Shown here: positions 26,178-35,525 of the stretch, one piece after another
How positions within the stretch are numbered: position 1 is the first letter of the stretch
Layout of the letters: each line of letters opens with the position of its first letter
Source: Candidatus Binatia bacterium
GTDB taxonomy: Bacteria > Desulfobacterota > Binatia > HRBIN30
Length of the DNA stretch: 64,000 bases
Direction: 5' to 3'
Assembly: GCA_026004215.1 (NCBI GenBank)
Contig: BPIR01000003.1
Location: 634,822 to 698,821, forward strand
Made by a program: the position numbers and the translations under genes
The notes under the pieces: generated by a model
Told to the model about the DNA's origin: nothing
Database searches by the model: none
What the model saw: only the letters and a program-made list of their open reading frames with translations

Positions 26178-27125
26178 TCACCAGTCTTGCAACGGCTCGG
26201 CCACGACGCCGCGCTGTTGCTGCCGCCAAAATTCACCCGGGCTCAGCTCTTCCTGGCGCGCGGTGTCGATCAGTGCGCGTGCCTCCTTGCGGTCGCGCGG
26301 TTCGGAGGCGCCGGCAGCGGCGGCCTCGGCCGTCGCGGATCCTTCGGACGAGTCCCCGGCACTCGGCTCTTCTGCGCCCGCGCCGGCAGCGTCGCTGCCC
26401 GCCTCGTTTTGGTCTTGGGGTTCGGCTGCGGCCGCTTCCGGCTCGCGCTGCTCTGTGCTTTGGTTCGGCGGTTCGCGATCGGCACCGTCGTTCGCTGCCG
26501 ATTCGGCTCGGTCTTGTGGCTCGTTGCCGGACTCTGGCGCTGGGCTCTGAGGCGTCGGCGGCGATTCGGCCGACTGTTCCGGGGCCGGAGTCGGGGATGG
26601 ACTTTGGTTTTGGGATTCCGGTGTCGGTTGTTGTTTCGCCATTTCTTCCAGGCGCTTGCGCAACTCGTCCATTTTGCGGGCCGTGTACTCGTAGTTGAAT
26701 TTTGCGTCCGCATCTCCCGGCGCGAGCGCGAGCGCGCGCCGGTATTCCACCAGGGCCTCTGCGTATTTCGCCAGCGAGTCTTGCGGCCGTTCCTGTTCCA
26801 GGCCCTCGGCGATGCGGAAGAGGGCATTGCCGCTGTTGTATGCCGCCTGGGCGCCGAGCGCGTTGCCGGATTTTTCGGGGTGCACTCGGCGGTAAGCTTG
26901 CACTGCGGCCTCGTATTGCTTCGCCCGATATTGGGCATTGCCGAGGTTGTAGGCGACGACCGGAGAATCAGGGTTGTCGGCAAGGGCTTGCCCCAACGTC
27001 TGCACTGCCGCTTCGGGCTTGCCTTCGGACAGCAAGCGTTGGGCCTCCCGGAGTGGCTGGTGTTGGGGCGAGAGCCAAGAGCTGGCCCAGAACAACAAGG
27101 TCAAGAGAATCGCCGAGAGAATCAT
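26178..27125 (-). CDS. batC: BatC-like TPR protein with acidic low-complexity tail
   Basis: 315 residues. An N-terminal hydrophobic segment (MILSAILLTLLFWASSW) anchors it. Two to three TPR units follow (DNPDSPVVAYNLGNAQYRAKQ; AAYNSGNALF; ALVEYRRALALAPGDADA). After a short coiled region (MDELRKRLEEMAKQQ) there is a tail of about 130 residues rich in Pro, Glu, Gln, Ser and Ala, and a C-terminal SPGEFWRQQQRG. TPR proteins of Bat operons act as periplasmic scaffolds. The ATG at 27125 overlaps the batB stop (ATGA). A longer upstream frame is the antisense-side continuation through batB and not real. Confidence 0.88.
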   Translation of the reverse strand: MILSAILLTLLFWASSWLSPQHQPLREAQRLLSEGKPEAAVQTLGQALADNPDSPVVAYNLGNAQYRAKQYEAAVQAYRRVHPEKSGNALGAQAAYNSGNALFRIAEGLEQERPQDSLAKYAEALVEYRRALALAPGDADAKFNYEYTARKMDELRKRLEEMAKQQPTPESQNQSPSPTPAPEQSAESPPTPQSPAPESGNEPQDRAESAANDGADREPPNQSTEQREPEAAAAEPQDQNEAGSDAAGAGAEEPSAGDSSEGSATAEAAAAGASEPRDRKEARALIDTARQEELSPGEFWRQQQRGVVAEPLQDW

Positions 27126-28150
27126 GGCAAGTTCTCCCTCCAAGGCGTGGTTCTGGCCTTGCGGCCGAGCCATAGGGGCTCGACCGCAAGCAGCAGCCAA
27201 GCGGGCAACAACGGCCACAAGAACCGATGCTCCAGGCGTTTTTCCAGGGTGCTTTTTCGTTCGCGTTTGTCCAGTTTGGCAAGCTGCTCTTCGTAGAGAC
27301 GCACCAAACCGAGATCGCTCGTCGAACCGCGCACATAAGTGCCTTGGGTTTTGTCGGCAATCTTCTGGAGTGTGGCTTCGTCGAGCCGGGACTTGACGAC
27401 CTGTCCACGCCGGTCCTTGAGAAATCCTCCCGAGCGTTTCTCCGGATCGGGTACGAGTTCGCCCTCGGTCGACCCCACGCCAATGGTGTACACGCGCACG
27501 CCCGCGCTTGCAGCGGCCTCGATCGCTTCGTCCACGCCGCCCTCGTGGTCCTCCCCGTCGGTAACGAGCACGAGTGCGCGATATTGCCCCTCGTGGCCTT
27601 CGAACGCTTCGACAGCGGTTCGGATCGCGGCGGCCAGAGAAGTGCCTCCACGGGGAACGATGCCCACTTCGGTGGCGCGCAGCGATTCGAGGAAAGCATT
27701 GTAGTCGAGAGTGAGTGGACATTGCGTAAATGCCGTGCCGGCAAACGCGACGAGGGCCACGCGATCGCCGCGGAGTTTTTTGACCAAGTCTTCCACTTCG
27801 AGCTTGGCCCGCGCCAAGCGGTTGGGCTTGACGTCCTCGGCCAACATGCTGCGCGAAGTGTCGAGCGCGATGACGAGGTCAATGCCCTGTCCGCGCACTT
27901 CTTGCCAGCGAAATCCCCACTGGGGACCTGCTGCCGCCAAGGCGAGAAGCGTGACTGTTGCAGCCGAAAGCCACCACTGCCGGTGGCCGCGGTCGCGGGC
28001 AAGCTCGGGTGCGAACTTGGCCCACAGTGTGGCCGACGCGAAACGGGCGCGGGCCTCGCGCCGCCAGCGCTCGGCGGCCATGTGGAGCACGAGCAGGAGC
28101 GGGACGAAGATCAGCAAAGCTAGTAAGGCCGGTTTGTACCACGCGATCAT
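27122..28150 (-). CDS. batB: BatB: von Willebrand factor A membrane protein
   Basis: 342 residues: two N-terminal helices (YKPALLALLIFVPLLLVLH and the one before PQWGF), then a vWA domain with the MIDAS metal site. DLVIALDTSRSML holds DxSxS, FAGTAFTQCPLTLDY the Thr position, and LVTDGEDHEGGVDEA the closing Asp. A C-terminal helix (LWPLLPAWLLLAVEPLWL) re-anchors it. BatA and BatB are thought to display their vWA domains in the periplasm and act with MoxR. Start at 28150 overlaps the batA stop as ATGA. Confidence 0.95.
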   Translation of the reverse strand: MIAWYKPALLALLIFVPLLLVLHMAAERWRREARARFASATLWAKFAPELARDRGHRQWWLSAATVTLLALAAAGPQWGFRWQEVRGQGIDLVIALDTSRSMLAEDVKPNRLARAKLEVEDLVKKLRGDRVALVAFAGTAFTQCPLTLDYNAFLESLRATEVGIVPRGGTSLAAAIRTAVEAFEGHEGQYRALVLVTDGEDHEGGVDEAIEAAASAGVRVYTIGVGSTEGELVPDPEKRSGGFLKDRRGQVVKSRLDEATLQKIADKTQGTYVRGSTSDLGLVRLYEEQLAKLDKRERKSTLEKRLEHRFLWPLLPAWLLLAVEPLWLGRKARTTPWRENLP

Positions 28151-29142
28151 GGCAACACCCTCAGCCAAGTGTGGCGCAGCGCGAATTCGGTTGCGTAGAG
28201 AAACAACGCCAACGCGATAAACCAAGGATAGGCTTCATCGTATGCAAAGTAGCGCGGGGAGCGAAATTCCGTACGTTCCATGCGGTCGATTTCGGCGTAC
28301 ACCTGCCGCAGGCTCGCTGTGTCGGTGGCCCGGAAATACTGCCCGCCGGTGACGCGAGCGACCTCCTGGAGGGTCGTCTCGTCAATGTCCACCGGCATGG
28401 GGCGATACACGCGATTGCCGAAGACATCCCGCGCCGGAAACGGTGCCAGTCCGCGCGTGCCGGCGCCGATGGTGTACACGCGTATGCCTAGTTGGGCGAG
28501 AGCTTCGGCGGCGGTTTTCGGGGACACCTTGCCGGCGTTGTTTTGCCCGTCGGTGAGCAGCACAATGACTTTGCTTTTTGCGTCCGACGCTTCGAGCCGG
28601 GCTCCTGCCGTAGCCAGTGCCGAGCCGATTGCCGTACCGTCTTCGATCATCCCAATTTGCACTCGTTCGAGATTGCGGAGCAACCAGCCGTGGTCGAGTG
28701 TGAGCGGACACTGGGTGTAAGGGCGCCCGGCGAAAACGACCAGGCCAATGCGATCGTTGCGGCGGCGGGCGACGAACTCGCGCACCACATCCTTGACGAC
28801 CTCGAGCCGGTTCGCCCGTTCCCCCGAGGGCTTGGTGAAGTCTTCGGCCAGCATGCTGCCCGAAATGTCCACGGCCAGCACGATATCAATACCTTCGCCC
28901 CGCATTTCGCCTTCCGCGTTTCCATATTGTGGCCGGCTCATGGCCACGATCAGCGCGGCCAAGGAGAGGGCCCGCAACACAGATAGAAGCCAGCGCCAGC
29001 GGCTGCGGCCGGCCGGCGCTGCAGGCAGCCGCTCGAAAAACGGCAGCGGCGCCGCCGCTGGGTCCGCACGGCGGTTCCACCACAGAACGAGGAAAGGCAG
29101 CAACGCCAGCGCCAGCAGCACCCACGGATGCTCAAGCCGCAT
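28147..29142 (-). CDS. batA: BatA: von Willebrand factor A membrane protein
   Basis: 331 residues with the BatA layout: helices at about 8-22 and 55-72, a vWA domain and a C-terminal helix (WFIALALFLYATEFAL). The MIDAS motif is intact: DIVLAVDISGSML, GMIEDGTAIGSALATA and LLTDGQNNAGKVSP. The VFAGRPYTQCPLTLDHGW segment is shared almost word for word with batB, showing an old duplication. The ATG at 29142 lies within the last codons of the upstream batD-like gene (11-bp overlap). The gene product is expected to face the periplasm. Confidence 0.95.
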   Translation of the reverse strand: MRLEHPWVLLALALLPFLVLWWNRRADPAAAPLPFFERLPAAPAGRSRWRWLLSVLRALSLAALIVAMSRPQYGNAEGEMRGEGIDIVLAVDISGSMLAEDFTKPSGERANRLEVVKDVVREFVARRRNDRIGLVVFAGRPYTQCPLTLDHGWLLRNLERVQIGMIEDGTAIGSALATAGARLEASDAKSKVIVLLTDGQNNAGKVSPKTAAEALAQLGIRVYTIGAGTRGLAPFPARDVFGNRVYRPMPVDIDETTLQEVARVTGGQYFRATDTASLRQVYAEIDRMERTEFRSPRYFAYDEAYPWFIALALFLYATEFALRHTWLRVLP

Positions 29143-30166
29143 GGCGAGTACCCTCTGGGCGCGCCGGCGTAATTTGGGTTTCCTGCACGAAGCGGCGCGC
29201 GCTGCGGTACGCGGCCTCGGCGTCACTGAGCGCCGGTATGGCGCGAGCGAATTTGACCAAGTCTGCCTGCTGCAAAAACTCGGCAAGCAGGGCCCGGTGG
29301 GGTCGCGCCAGGCGCTCGTCGTTGCCGGCAGCCGCGAGAAACTCCTCGGTGGTCATTTCCGGGGCCCGAATTTCGAAGCGATCTTCTACGTATTTGCGCA
29401 CAATGGCGCTCAGCTCCACGTAGTAGGGCTCGAAGCGGCCTTCTTGCAGGTCGCGTCGCGCCCACAAGCGGTCGAGAGCGCGAAGCGCTACTTCGTGCGG
29501 AGGTGGCGGCGCCACCGTGTAACCACGCTTGGGCCGGTTGAAGAGAACCCACAGCCCGCCGGCGACGGCCAGCAAAACCGCCAGGGCGGCCGATCCCAGA
29601 TACAAGGGGCGCCAGTCGGGCGGTGGTTCCACCAGAGGCTTGATGTCGCGGATGTCGGTGGCACCGTGCTCCTTCGGAAGCACGCTCTCCACTTCCACGG
29701 TCACTTCGTTGCCTTCGACCGAGCGGAGATCGTTGCCCTCGCCGACCTGCACGGTTGGTGCAGGCAAGACGTACCGGCCAGTGTCGAACGTGGTGAGCGT
29801 GTACCAATACCCGAGGCGAATCCGATCGGATTTCGTTTCCGTGGGGATTGGCCCGAAATCCACGATCTCGAACGCGCCGATCCGCTCGGCAAGCACGGGC
29901 ACTGTGATCTTGGCATTGGCGGGGGCCTCGACCTCGACGGTGTAACGCAAGCGGTCGCCAATGGTGACCCGTGCGGGTTCGGCATGGGCGCGTACGGCGA
30001 CGTCCGGTGCCGGCGGTGCGGCAGTTGCAGCGGGCGGCGATTGCGTTTGTGCGAGCGAACTGCCGGGCGTGGTTTCGGCCCTCGCGCTGGGGCCGCGAGC
30101 CCACAGCAGGAAGCCCGCCGCCAGTAGGGAAACCAAGAGGAATCTATCGAACCGACAAGTCGTCAT
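29132..30166 (-). CDS. BatD-like/DUF4381-type membrane protein
   Basis: 344 residues. A cleavable or anchored signal sequence (FLLVSLLAAGFLLWARGPSARAE) precedes a Pro/Ala-rich stretch and a beta domain (RVTIGDRLRYTVEVEAPANA, KITVPVLAERIGAFEI). One membrane helix lies near 168-188 (LYLGSAALAVLLAVAGGLWV). The cytoplasmic part carries the ALRALDRLW...YYVELSAIVRKYVEDRF segment of DUF4381-like proteins and a helix-rich end with EMTTEEFL. In many operons of this type the gene lies between DUF58 and batA, as here. ATGA overlap with the DUF58 gene. Confidence 0.85.
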   Translation of the reverse strand: MTTCRFDRFLLVSLLAAGFLLWARGPSARAETTPGSSLAQTQSPPAATAAPPAPDVAVRAHAEPARVTIGDRLRYTVEVEAPANAKITVPVLAERIGAFEIVDFGPIPTETKSDRIRLGYWYTLTTFDTGRYVLPAPTVQVGEGNDLRSVEGNEVTVEVESVLPKEHGATDIRDIKPLVEPPPDWRPLYLGSAALAVLLAVAGGLWVLFNRPKRGYTVAPPPPHEVALRALDRLWARRDLQEGRFEPYYVELSAIVRKYVEDRFEIRAPEMTTEEFLAAAGNDERLARPHRALLAEFLQQADLVKFARAIPALSDAEAAYRSARRFVQETQITPARPEGTRHAA

Positions 30167-31038
30167 CGGCGTTTCTCGCGGGTGCGGAAGAAACGTACCA
30201 GCGCCGGTACGTAGGGGCGGTCGGTGGGCACGACAATCGTGTCGATGTCGCAGGACTTCAGGCGGCGCAGGCGTTCGGCGGCGAAGGAGGCCGCGCTTTC
30301 GGCAAACCGCCGGCGCACCTCTGGGTGCGATGTGTCGACGACGAGCGTCCGGCCGGTTTCCGGATCGGCCAGCCGAACCAGGCCGACGGGCGGTAGCTCG
30401 AAGTCGCGCGGATCGTCGAGTACGATGGCAATGACGTCGTGACGCTGCCGCGCCAGTTTCAGGGCCGCAAAGCCGCCTGCGTCGAGGAAATCGGAGAGGA
30501 CAAACACGACCGCGCGCCGCTTGTGCACGTGCACGAGATGTTCCATGGCCGCAGCGAGGTTCGTGCCCCGACCGTGGGGAACGAACGACAGCACGTCGCG
30601 CACCACCCGCAGCACATGTCGCGTACCCTTTTTCGGGCGCAGGGAGTGCTCGATGCGCTCGCTGAACAAAATCAAACCCACCTTGTCGTTGTTGCGGATG
30701 GCCGAAAAGGCAAACAGCGCAGCGAGCTCCGCAGCGAGTTCGCTTTTCAATTGTCGCACCGAACCAAAGCGGGTAGAGGCGCTGACGTCCACCACCAGCA
30801 TGACCGCCAGCTCGCGTTCCTCGACGAAGCGTTTCACGTGGGGCGTGCCCGTGCGAGCCGTGACGTTCCAGTCGATCGTGCGCACGTCGTCGCCGACGAT
30901 GTACGGGCGCACTTCGGCGAACTCGATGCCGCGGCCTTTGAACACACTGTGGTACGCGCCGGCAAAAAAGTCGCTCACCAGGTGGTTGGTGTGAATTTGG
31001 ATCTTGCGGATCGCCCGGAGTTGCTCGGTGGTTAGCAT
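30163..31038 (-). CDS. DUF58-domain protein of MoxR operon
   Basis: 291 residues, cytoplasmic. The DUF58 signature is YIVGDDVRTIDWNVTARTGT; the neighbouring FKGRGIEFAEVRPY is also typical. It continues into a vWA-like fold (MLVVDVSASTRFG). DUF58 proteins are constant partners of MoxR ATPases and may receive or unfold their client. 59 bp separate it from moxR and it is coupled to the next gene by ATGA. Confidence 0.93.
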   Translation of the reverse strand: MLTTEQLRAIRKIQIHTNHLVSDFFAGAYHSVFKGRGIEFAEVRPYIVGDDVRTIDWNVTARTGTPHVKRFVEERELAVMLVVDVSASTRFGSVRQLKSELAAELAALFAFSAIRNNDKVGLILFSERIEHSLRPKKGTRHVLRVVRDVLSFVPHGRGTNLAAAMEHLVHVHKRRAVVFVLSDFLDAGGFAALKLARQRHDVIAIVLDDPRDFELPPVGLVRLADPETGRTLVVDTSHPEVRRRFAESAASFAAERLRRLKSCDIDTIVVPTDRPYVPALVRFFRTREKRR

Positions 31039-31097
31039 GGTGGATGAGACCGCGGTTCAGCGAGCTCCTGGCCGACCGAGTGCGGGAGTGCGGCACA

Positions 31098-32087
31098 TTA
31101 GGGCACGGGCACGCCGTCGAGCACGCGGCGCACGACTTCGTCCGGCGTGATGTCTTCGGCCTCTGCTTCGTACGATACGATCACCCGGTGCCGCAGTACG
31201 TCGGGGGCGAGGGACTTGACGTCCTGCGGCGTGACGTAGCTGCGTCCTTGCAGGAGCGCGTGCGCCTTGGCCGCCAGTGTGAGATACAAGGTTGCACGTG
31301 GCGAGGCTCCGTACTGGATCCAGCGGTCGAGGTCGAGCTTGTACGTTTTCGGTTCGCGCGTGGCGAACACGAGGTCCACGATGTAGTCCTTGATCTTGTC
31401 GTCTACGTACACCTGGTCCACGAGCTGGCGCAGCCGCACGATGTCGGCGGTGGACAAAACGCGGGTAGGTTCGGGTGGGGGTAGGGTGGAGGCCATGCGG
31501 TCGAGGATTTGCCGCTCTTCCGCCTTGCTCGGGTACTGGATCGTGAGCTTGAGCATGAAGCGATCCACTTGCGCTTCGGGCAACGGGTAAGTGCCTTCTT
31601 GCTCGATCGGGTTTTGGGTGGCGAGCACGAGAAACGGATCCGGCAAGGGGTGAGTTTCCTCGCCGATGGTCACTTGCCGCTCCTGCATGGCCTCGAGTAA
31701 GGCGCTTTGCACCTTGGCCGGTGCGCGGTTGATTTCGTCGGCCAATACGACGTGAGCGAAAATGGGTCCCTTTTTGGTCGTGAACGTGCCGGTATTGGGC
31801 TGATACACGAGCGTGCCGATCAGGTCGGCCGGCAGTAAGTCCGGCGTGAATTGCACGCGCTGGAAGCTCGCATCGATCGTGCGGGCCAAGGTTTTGATGG
31901 ACAAAGTTTTGGCGAGTCCGGGCACACCTTCGAGCAGTACGTGTCCGTTGGCGAGAAGGCCGATCAGGAGCCGATCCACGAGGTAACGCTGGCCGACAAT
32001 GACACGGCCGATTTCCTCGCGCACGCGGAAGAGCTGCGCGGCTTCTTGGCGAAGTTGTTCTTGCAACATGCTCGTTCCTGCTTCCAT
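31098..32087 (-). CDS. moxR: MoxR-family AAA+ ATPase
   Basis: 329 residues. The Walker A loop is GVPGLAKTL, Walker B is VVLADEINR, followed by the sensor [19 protein letters not shown] and the arginine-rich VDRFMLK. These are hallmark MoxR sequences. MoxR ATPases work with vWA proteins as chaperones for metal or complex assembly; BatA and BatB are the candidate partners. It is the promoter-proximal gene of the operon. ATG 32087 follows GGAGG by about 12 bases; ATG 32069 is an alternative. The larger upstream open frame is unsupported. Confidence 0.95.
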   Translation of the reverse strand: MEAGTSMLQEQLRQEAAQLFRVREEIGRVIVGQRYLVDRLLIGLLANGHVLLEGVPGLAKTLSIKTLARTIDASFQRVQFTPDLLPADLIGTLVYQPNTGTFTTKKGPIFAHVVLADEINRAPAKVQSALLEAMQERQVTIGEETHPLPDPFLVLATQNPIEQEGTYPLPEAQVDRFMLKLTIQYPSKAEERQILDRMASTLPPPEPTRVLSTADIVRLRQLVDQVYVDDKIKDYIVDLVFATREPKTYKLDLDRWIQYGASPRATLYLTLAAKAHALLQGRSYVTPQDVKSLAPDVLRHRVIVSYEAEAEDITPDEVVRRVLDGVPVP

Positions 32088-32417
32088 CCCTGTTCCGATC
32101 CTCCTGCTCCTTTGACGAAACGGCGGTCGCCCGCCGCCAAGAAAACAACGCGCGCACAGACGTTGCGTCCCGCCGAACGCTTCAACCAAGCGGCAGCGCG
32201 GGGAGCGCGAGGGCTGTCCTTTATCACCACCGGCCCGAGCTGCAAGCGCACCGGGGGCCGTGCAATCGCGGTGCGGGTGTGGCAAACTGACGGTTCCGGA
32301 TTGCTTGTGACCTGGAAAGCTCGTGCGTGCATAGTATGGTGGAGCGCGATGTGGCTCGCTTGCCAAAGCGGTGTGGGAGCGCGAGCCGGTTCACAGAAAG
32401 GAGCGGTGCAAGAAGCG
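32088..32417. other. Divergent intergenic region moxR / msrBA
   Basis: About 330 bp between divergent genes with no convincing coding sequence. It must hold both promoters, but none is clear by eye. Near its right end an AAAGGAGCG stands 15 bp before the chosen msr start. Confidence 0.5.
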
Positions 32418-33365
32418 ATGCGGCCGAGGTATTCGAAATCCCTGTACGACATCACTCCGTTATCGCGTGAGGAAGTGGAGCGGCTAGCCTCGCAGCTCGA
32501 TCCCGAAACATTTCGCGTGACGCAGCGTGCGGGCACCGAGCCGCCATTTTGCGGCCGGTTCGTGGACCACGAAGAGCCAGGGTTGTACGTGTGCGCAGTG
32601 TGCGGCCTTCCGCTCTACAAAAGCGAGCACAAGTTCCATTCCGGCAGTGGCTGGCCCTCGTTTTATCGCGAGTTCGATCCCGCGCACGTGGCGCGCCGGC
32701 CCGATCTCTCCCATGGCATGGTGCGCACCGAAATCGTGTGCGCCCGCTGCGGGGCGCATTTGGGACATGTGTTCGATGATGGTCCGCCTCCCACTCGCCA
32801 GCGGCATTGCGTGAACTCGGTGTCGCTCAAATTCGTGCGCGAGGGCGAGCCGCTACCGCCAGAAAGTCAGCCGGTGCGTGCCGAAGTGGCGTACTTCGCG
32901 GGTGGCTGTTTTTGGGGCATCGAGCACTACTTCCAGCAAGGTCCGGGGGTGATCGATGCCGTGTCCGGATACATGCAAGGGCACGTGGAGCGACCCACGT
33001 ACGAGCAAGTGTGCTCGGGCGCGACGGGTCACGCGGAAACCGTCAAGGTCGTGTACGATCCCCGCCGCATCACTTATCGTCGCTTGCTCGAGGCGTTTTT
33101 CCGGATGCACGACCCGACGCAGTGGAATCGGCAAGGTCCGGACGTTGGCGAGCAGTACCGGTCGGGCATTTGGTACGTCAACGAAGAGCAGAAGCGCGAG
33201 GCGGAAGCATACATCCGCGAACTTGAGGAGAGCGGGCGATACGGCGGAAGAAAGATCGTCACGCTGGTCGAGCCCGCCAAGCAGTTCTGGCCGGCAGAGG
33301 ACTATCATCAGGACTACATCGCCAAGACCGGCCGACCCTGCCACGTGGCGAATCCCTGGGATTGA
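32418..33365 (+). CDS. msrBA: Fused peptide methionine sulfoxide reductase MsrB-MsrA
   Basis: 315 residues with the MsrB domain first (about 1-140) and MsrA second (about 155-310). MsrB has the zinc cysteines CAVCG and CARCG, the [10 protein letters not shown] segment and the catalytic [11 protein letters not shown]. MsrA has the catalytic [12 protein letters not shown] and the later [18 protein letters not shown]. Together they reduce both the R and S sulfoxides of protein methionines. Fusions with MsrB first are the less common order. The start is ATG 32418; a GTG at 32406 and an ATG at 32349 are in frame too. No signal peptide is evident from 32418. Confidence 0.93.
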   Translation: MRPRYSKSLYDITPLSREEVERLASQLDPETFRVTQRAGTEPPFCGRFVDHEEPGLYVCAVCGLPLYKSEHKFHSGSGWPSFYREFDPAHVARRPDLSHGMVRTEIVCARCGAHLGHVFDDGPPPTRQRHCVNSVSLKFVREGEPLPPESQPVRAEVAYFAGGCFWGIEHYFQQGPGVIDAVSGYMQGHVERPTYEQVCSGATGHAETVKVVYDPRRITYRRLLEAFFRMHDPTQWNRQGPDVGEQYRSGIWYVNEEQKREAEAYIRELEESGRYGGRKIVTLVEPAKQFWPAEDYHQDYIAKTGRPCHVANPWD

Positions 33366-33450
33366 ACGAGGCTTGAAGCGGACTCTTTTACGCTAGCGGG
33401 CGGTACCTGCCCTTGCGCGGCCGCCGGCCCCTGAGTAGCCGTGGGCGTTC

Positions 33451-34662
33451 ATGACTTCGCGCTTCCCGCCCGACGTGTGGGCCTATCTTCTCAGCCGCTT
33501 TTGTGCGGCGACTTCGCTCACCTTGATGCGCGCCACCGTGGCGTGGCATGTGTTCGAGTTGTCGCGCTCGCCCTTTTACCTGGGGCTCATTGGGCTGGTG
33601 CAATTCGTGCCCGCGTTTTCTTTGCTGTTGGTGGGCGGTGTCGTGGCCGACCGTTACGAACGGCGCCGCATCGTCATGCTCGCGCAGTGCGTACCGACTG
33701 CGGGTGCGTTGTTGTTGGCTTGGCTGACCGCACGCGAGGGTGTGACTTTGATCCTTCTGTACAGCGTTGTGTTTGCCATGGCCGCGGCGGCTGCGTTCGA
33801 CAACCCCGCGCGCGCCTCGATTTTGCCGAACTTGGTGCCGCCAGCCGACTTTCCTCGGGCGGTCACGCTGGCGTCTACCGTGCAAGCGTTGGCGTTTGCA
33901 ACGGGTCCCGCGCTCAGCGGTATGGTGATCGCGTCGGCGGGTATCTCGGCGGCGTACGGAGCAGTTGCCGCATTTTTGGTTGTAGCCATCGTGTCGCTCA
34001 CGCGCGTGCGACCGAGTTGGCCGCAGGGAGCCGGACGGGCTGTGGGCTGGAGGGAAATGGTGCAGGGAGTGCAATTTGTGTCGAGTCGGCCCGTGGTGTG
34101 GGGCTGCATGCTGCTCGACATGCTGGCGGTGATTTTCGGCGGGGCCGCGGCGCTGTTGCCCGTGTACGCCAACGAGATCTTGAAGGTGGGTGCCCGCGGT
34201 TACGGCATTTTATCTGCCTCTCTCGAAGCAGGGGCGCTGACGACTTCGCTCGTGCTCATGCTCCTGCCTCCCATTCGGCGCGCCGGGATGACACTGCTCG
34301 GGGCCGTTGTGGTGTTTGGCGTGGCCACCATCGTGTTCGGTTTGTCGCGTTGGTTTCCACTCTCGGTGGCCGCTTACATGCTGGCCGGTATGGCCGACCA
34401 AATCAGCGTCATCATGCGCAGCACGATCATTCAGTTGAACACGCCGGACCGTTTGCGCGGGAGAGTGAGCGCCATCAACTTCATGTTCATCAACGCGTCC
34501 AACCAGCTAGGCGCGGTCGAGTCCGGCTTTGTGGCGGCGCTGACTTCGCCGACGTTTTCCGTCGTCAGTGGCGGAGTGGGTTGCCTCGTGGTGGTGGCGA
34601 TTATTGCCGCGCGCGTGCCGGCGCTGCGCCATTACGTGATTCGGGGCCACGTGAGCGTGTGA
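33451..34662 (+). CDS. Major facilitator superfamily exporter (MFS_3/EntS-like)
   Basis: 403 residues, about 12 hydrophobic helices. The loop between helices 2 and 3 has the MFS motif GGVVADRYERRRIV (G-x3-DRxxRR). AAAFDNPARASILPNLVP, a strongly conserved stretch of this subfamily, follows. LNTPDRLRGRVSAINFMFINASNQLGA in the second half again matches. Members of this group export siderophores or drugs; no siderophore genes are here. Start is at ATG 33451. Confidence 0.9.
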   Translation: MTSRFPPDVWAYLLSRFCAATSLTLMRATVAWHVFELSRSPFYLGLIGLVQFVPAFSLLLVGGVVADRYERRRIVMLAQCVPTAGALLLAWLTAREGVTLILLYSVVFAMAAAAAFDNPARASILPNLVPPADFPRAVTLASTVQALAFATGPALSGMVIASAGISAAYGAVAAFLVVAIVSLTRVRPSWPQGAGRAVGWREMVQGVQFVSSRPVVWGCMLLDMLAVIFGGAAALLPVYANEILKVGARGYGILSASLEAGALTTSLVLMLLPPIRRAGMTLLGAVVVFGVATIVFGLSRWFPLSVAAYMLAGMADQISVIMRSTIIQLNTPDRLRGRVSAINFMFINASNQLGAVESGFVAALTSPTFSVVSGGVGCLVVVAIIAARVPALRHYVIRGHVSV

Positions 34663-34736
34663 GTGCCCGAGACCTCGGGGATGCGTTATACTCGGGCGGA
34701 AAAAAGTTGGGCACCGTTTGCCGGACGAAGTGTCGT

Positions 34737-35402
34737 ATGCCGCGACTGCAGTGGTTTCCCACGACGGTAGATGAAGATAGTGACGGGCTCGTCGCCATTG
34801 GCGGCCGGCTCGACCCGAAGACGGTGTTGCGCGCGTATCGGGAGGGCGTCTTTCCATGGCCGGTCCCCGGCTTGCCGATGTTGTGGTTTTCGCCCAACGA
34901 GCGCGGCGTGCTGGAGTTCGACCGATTGCATATTCCGCGGAGTTTGCGTCAGGCGCGCCGGCGCTGCAGGCTGGAATTTACCATCGATCGCGCGTTTGCA
35001 GCGGTAATTCGTGCCTGTGCGGAAACCCCCCGCCCGCAGCAAGTGGGCACCTGGATTACGCCGGAAGTGATACGGACGTACGTTCGCCTGCACGAAATGG
35101 GCGTGGCGCACAGCGTGGAGGCTTGGAGGGATGGTGTCCTGGTGGGCGGCCTGTATGGCGTGGATGTGGACGGGGCGTTTGCCGGTGAGAGCATGTTTTA
35201 CCGGGAACCGAACGCGTCGAAGTTGGCGCTGCTGTTCTTGATCGATCATCTGGCCAGCCGCGGGCTGGATTGGATGGACATCCAAATGATTACCCCGCAC
35301 ATGGCGCGGCTCGGCGCGCGCGCGATTCCTCGCGCTGAGTTTTTGGCCAAATTGGCGGCGACGCGGCAGCGCGGCTTGCGCTTGTTCGATCCCGCGCCCT
35401 AA
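34737..35402 (+). CDS. aat: Leucyl/phenylalanyl-tRNA-protein transferase
   Basis: 221 residues. Transfers Leu or Phe from tRNA to the N-terminal Arg or Lys of proteins, marking them for ClpAP degradation (N-end rule). Family segments: GLVAIGGRLDPKTVLRAYREGVFPW, MLWFSPNERGVL, VGTWITPEVIRTYVRLHEMGVAHSVEAW, and GESMFYREPNASKLALLFL; the last three are nearly invariant. ATG 34737 gives the typical start PRLQWFP. Follows the MFS gene by 74 bp. The larger open frame into which it extends upstream is an antisense-frame artefact of the MFS gene. Confidence 0.96.
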   Translation: MPRLQWFPTTVDEDSDGLVAIGGRLDPKTVLRAYREGVFPWPVPGLPMLWFSPNERGVLEFDRLHIPRSLRQARRRCRLEFTIDRAFAAVIRACAETPRPQQVGTWITPEVIRTYVRLHEMGVAHSVEAWRDGVLVGGLYGVDVDGAFAGESMFYREPNASKLALLFLIDHLASRGLDWMDIQMITPHMARLGARAIPRAEFLAKLAATRQRGLRLFDPAP

Positions 35403-35525
35403 AGGGCGCTCGCACGCACCCGCCGCCCACAGAGCACGGCTTATCCGCCAGCACAGTGCCCGCTCGCTGAAGGGAGGGCTGTCTCCGAGTTCGCAGCATG
35501 CTTCGAATGGACACTAGCTCTCCCT

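Noticed and set aside
24828..27296. 822-residue plus-strand open frame
   Set aside because: Lies opposite batD/E and batC, lacks domains and a ribosome site.
28748..30127. 459-residue plus-strand open frame
   Set aside because: Antisense to batA and the batD-like gene, with basic, repetitive translated sequence; an artefact of high GC.
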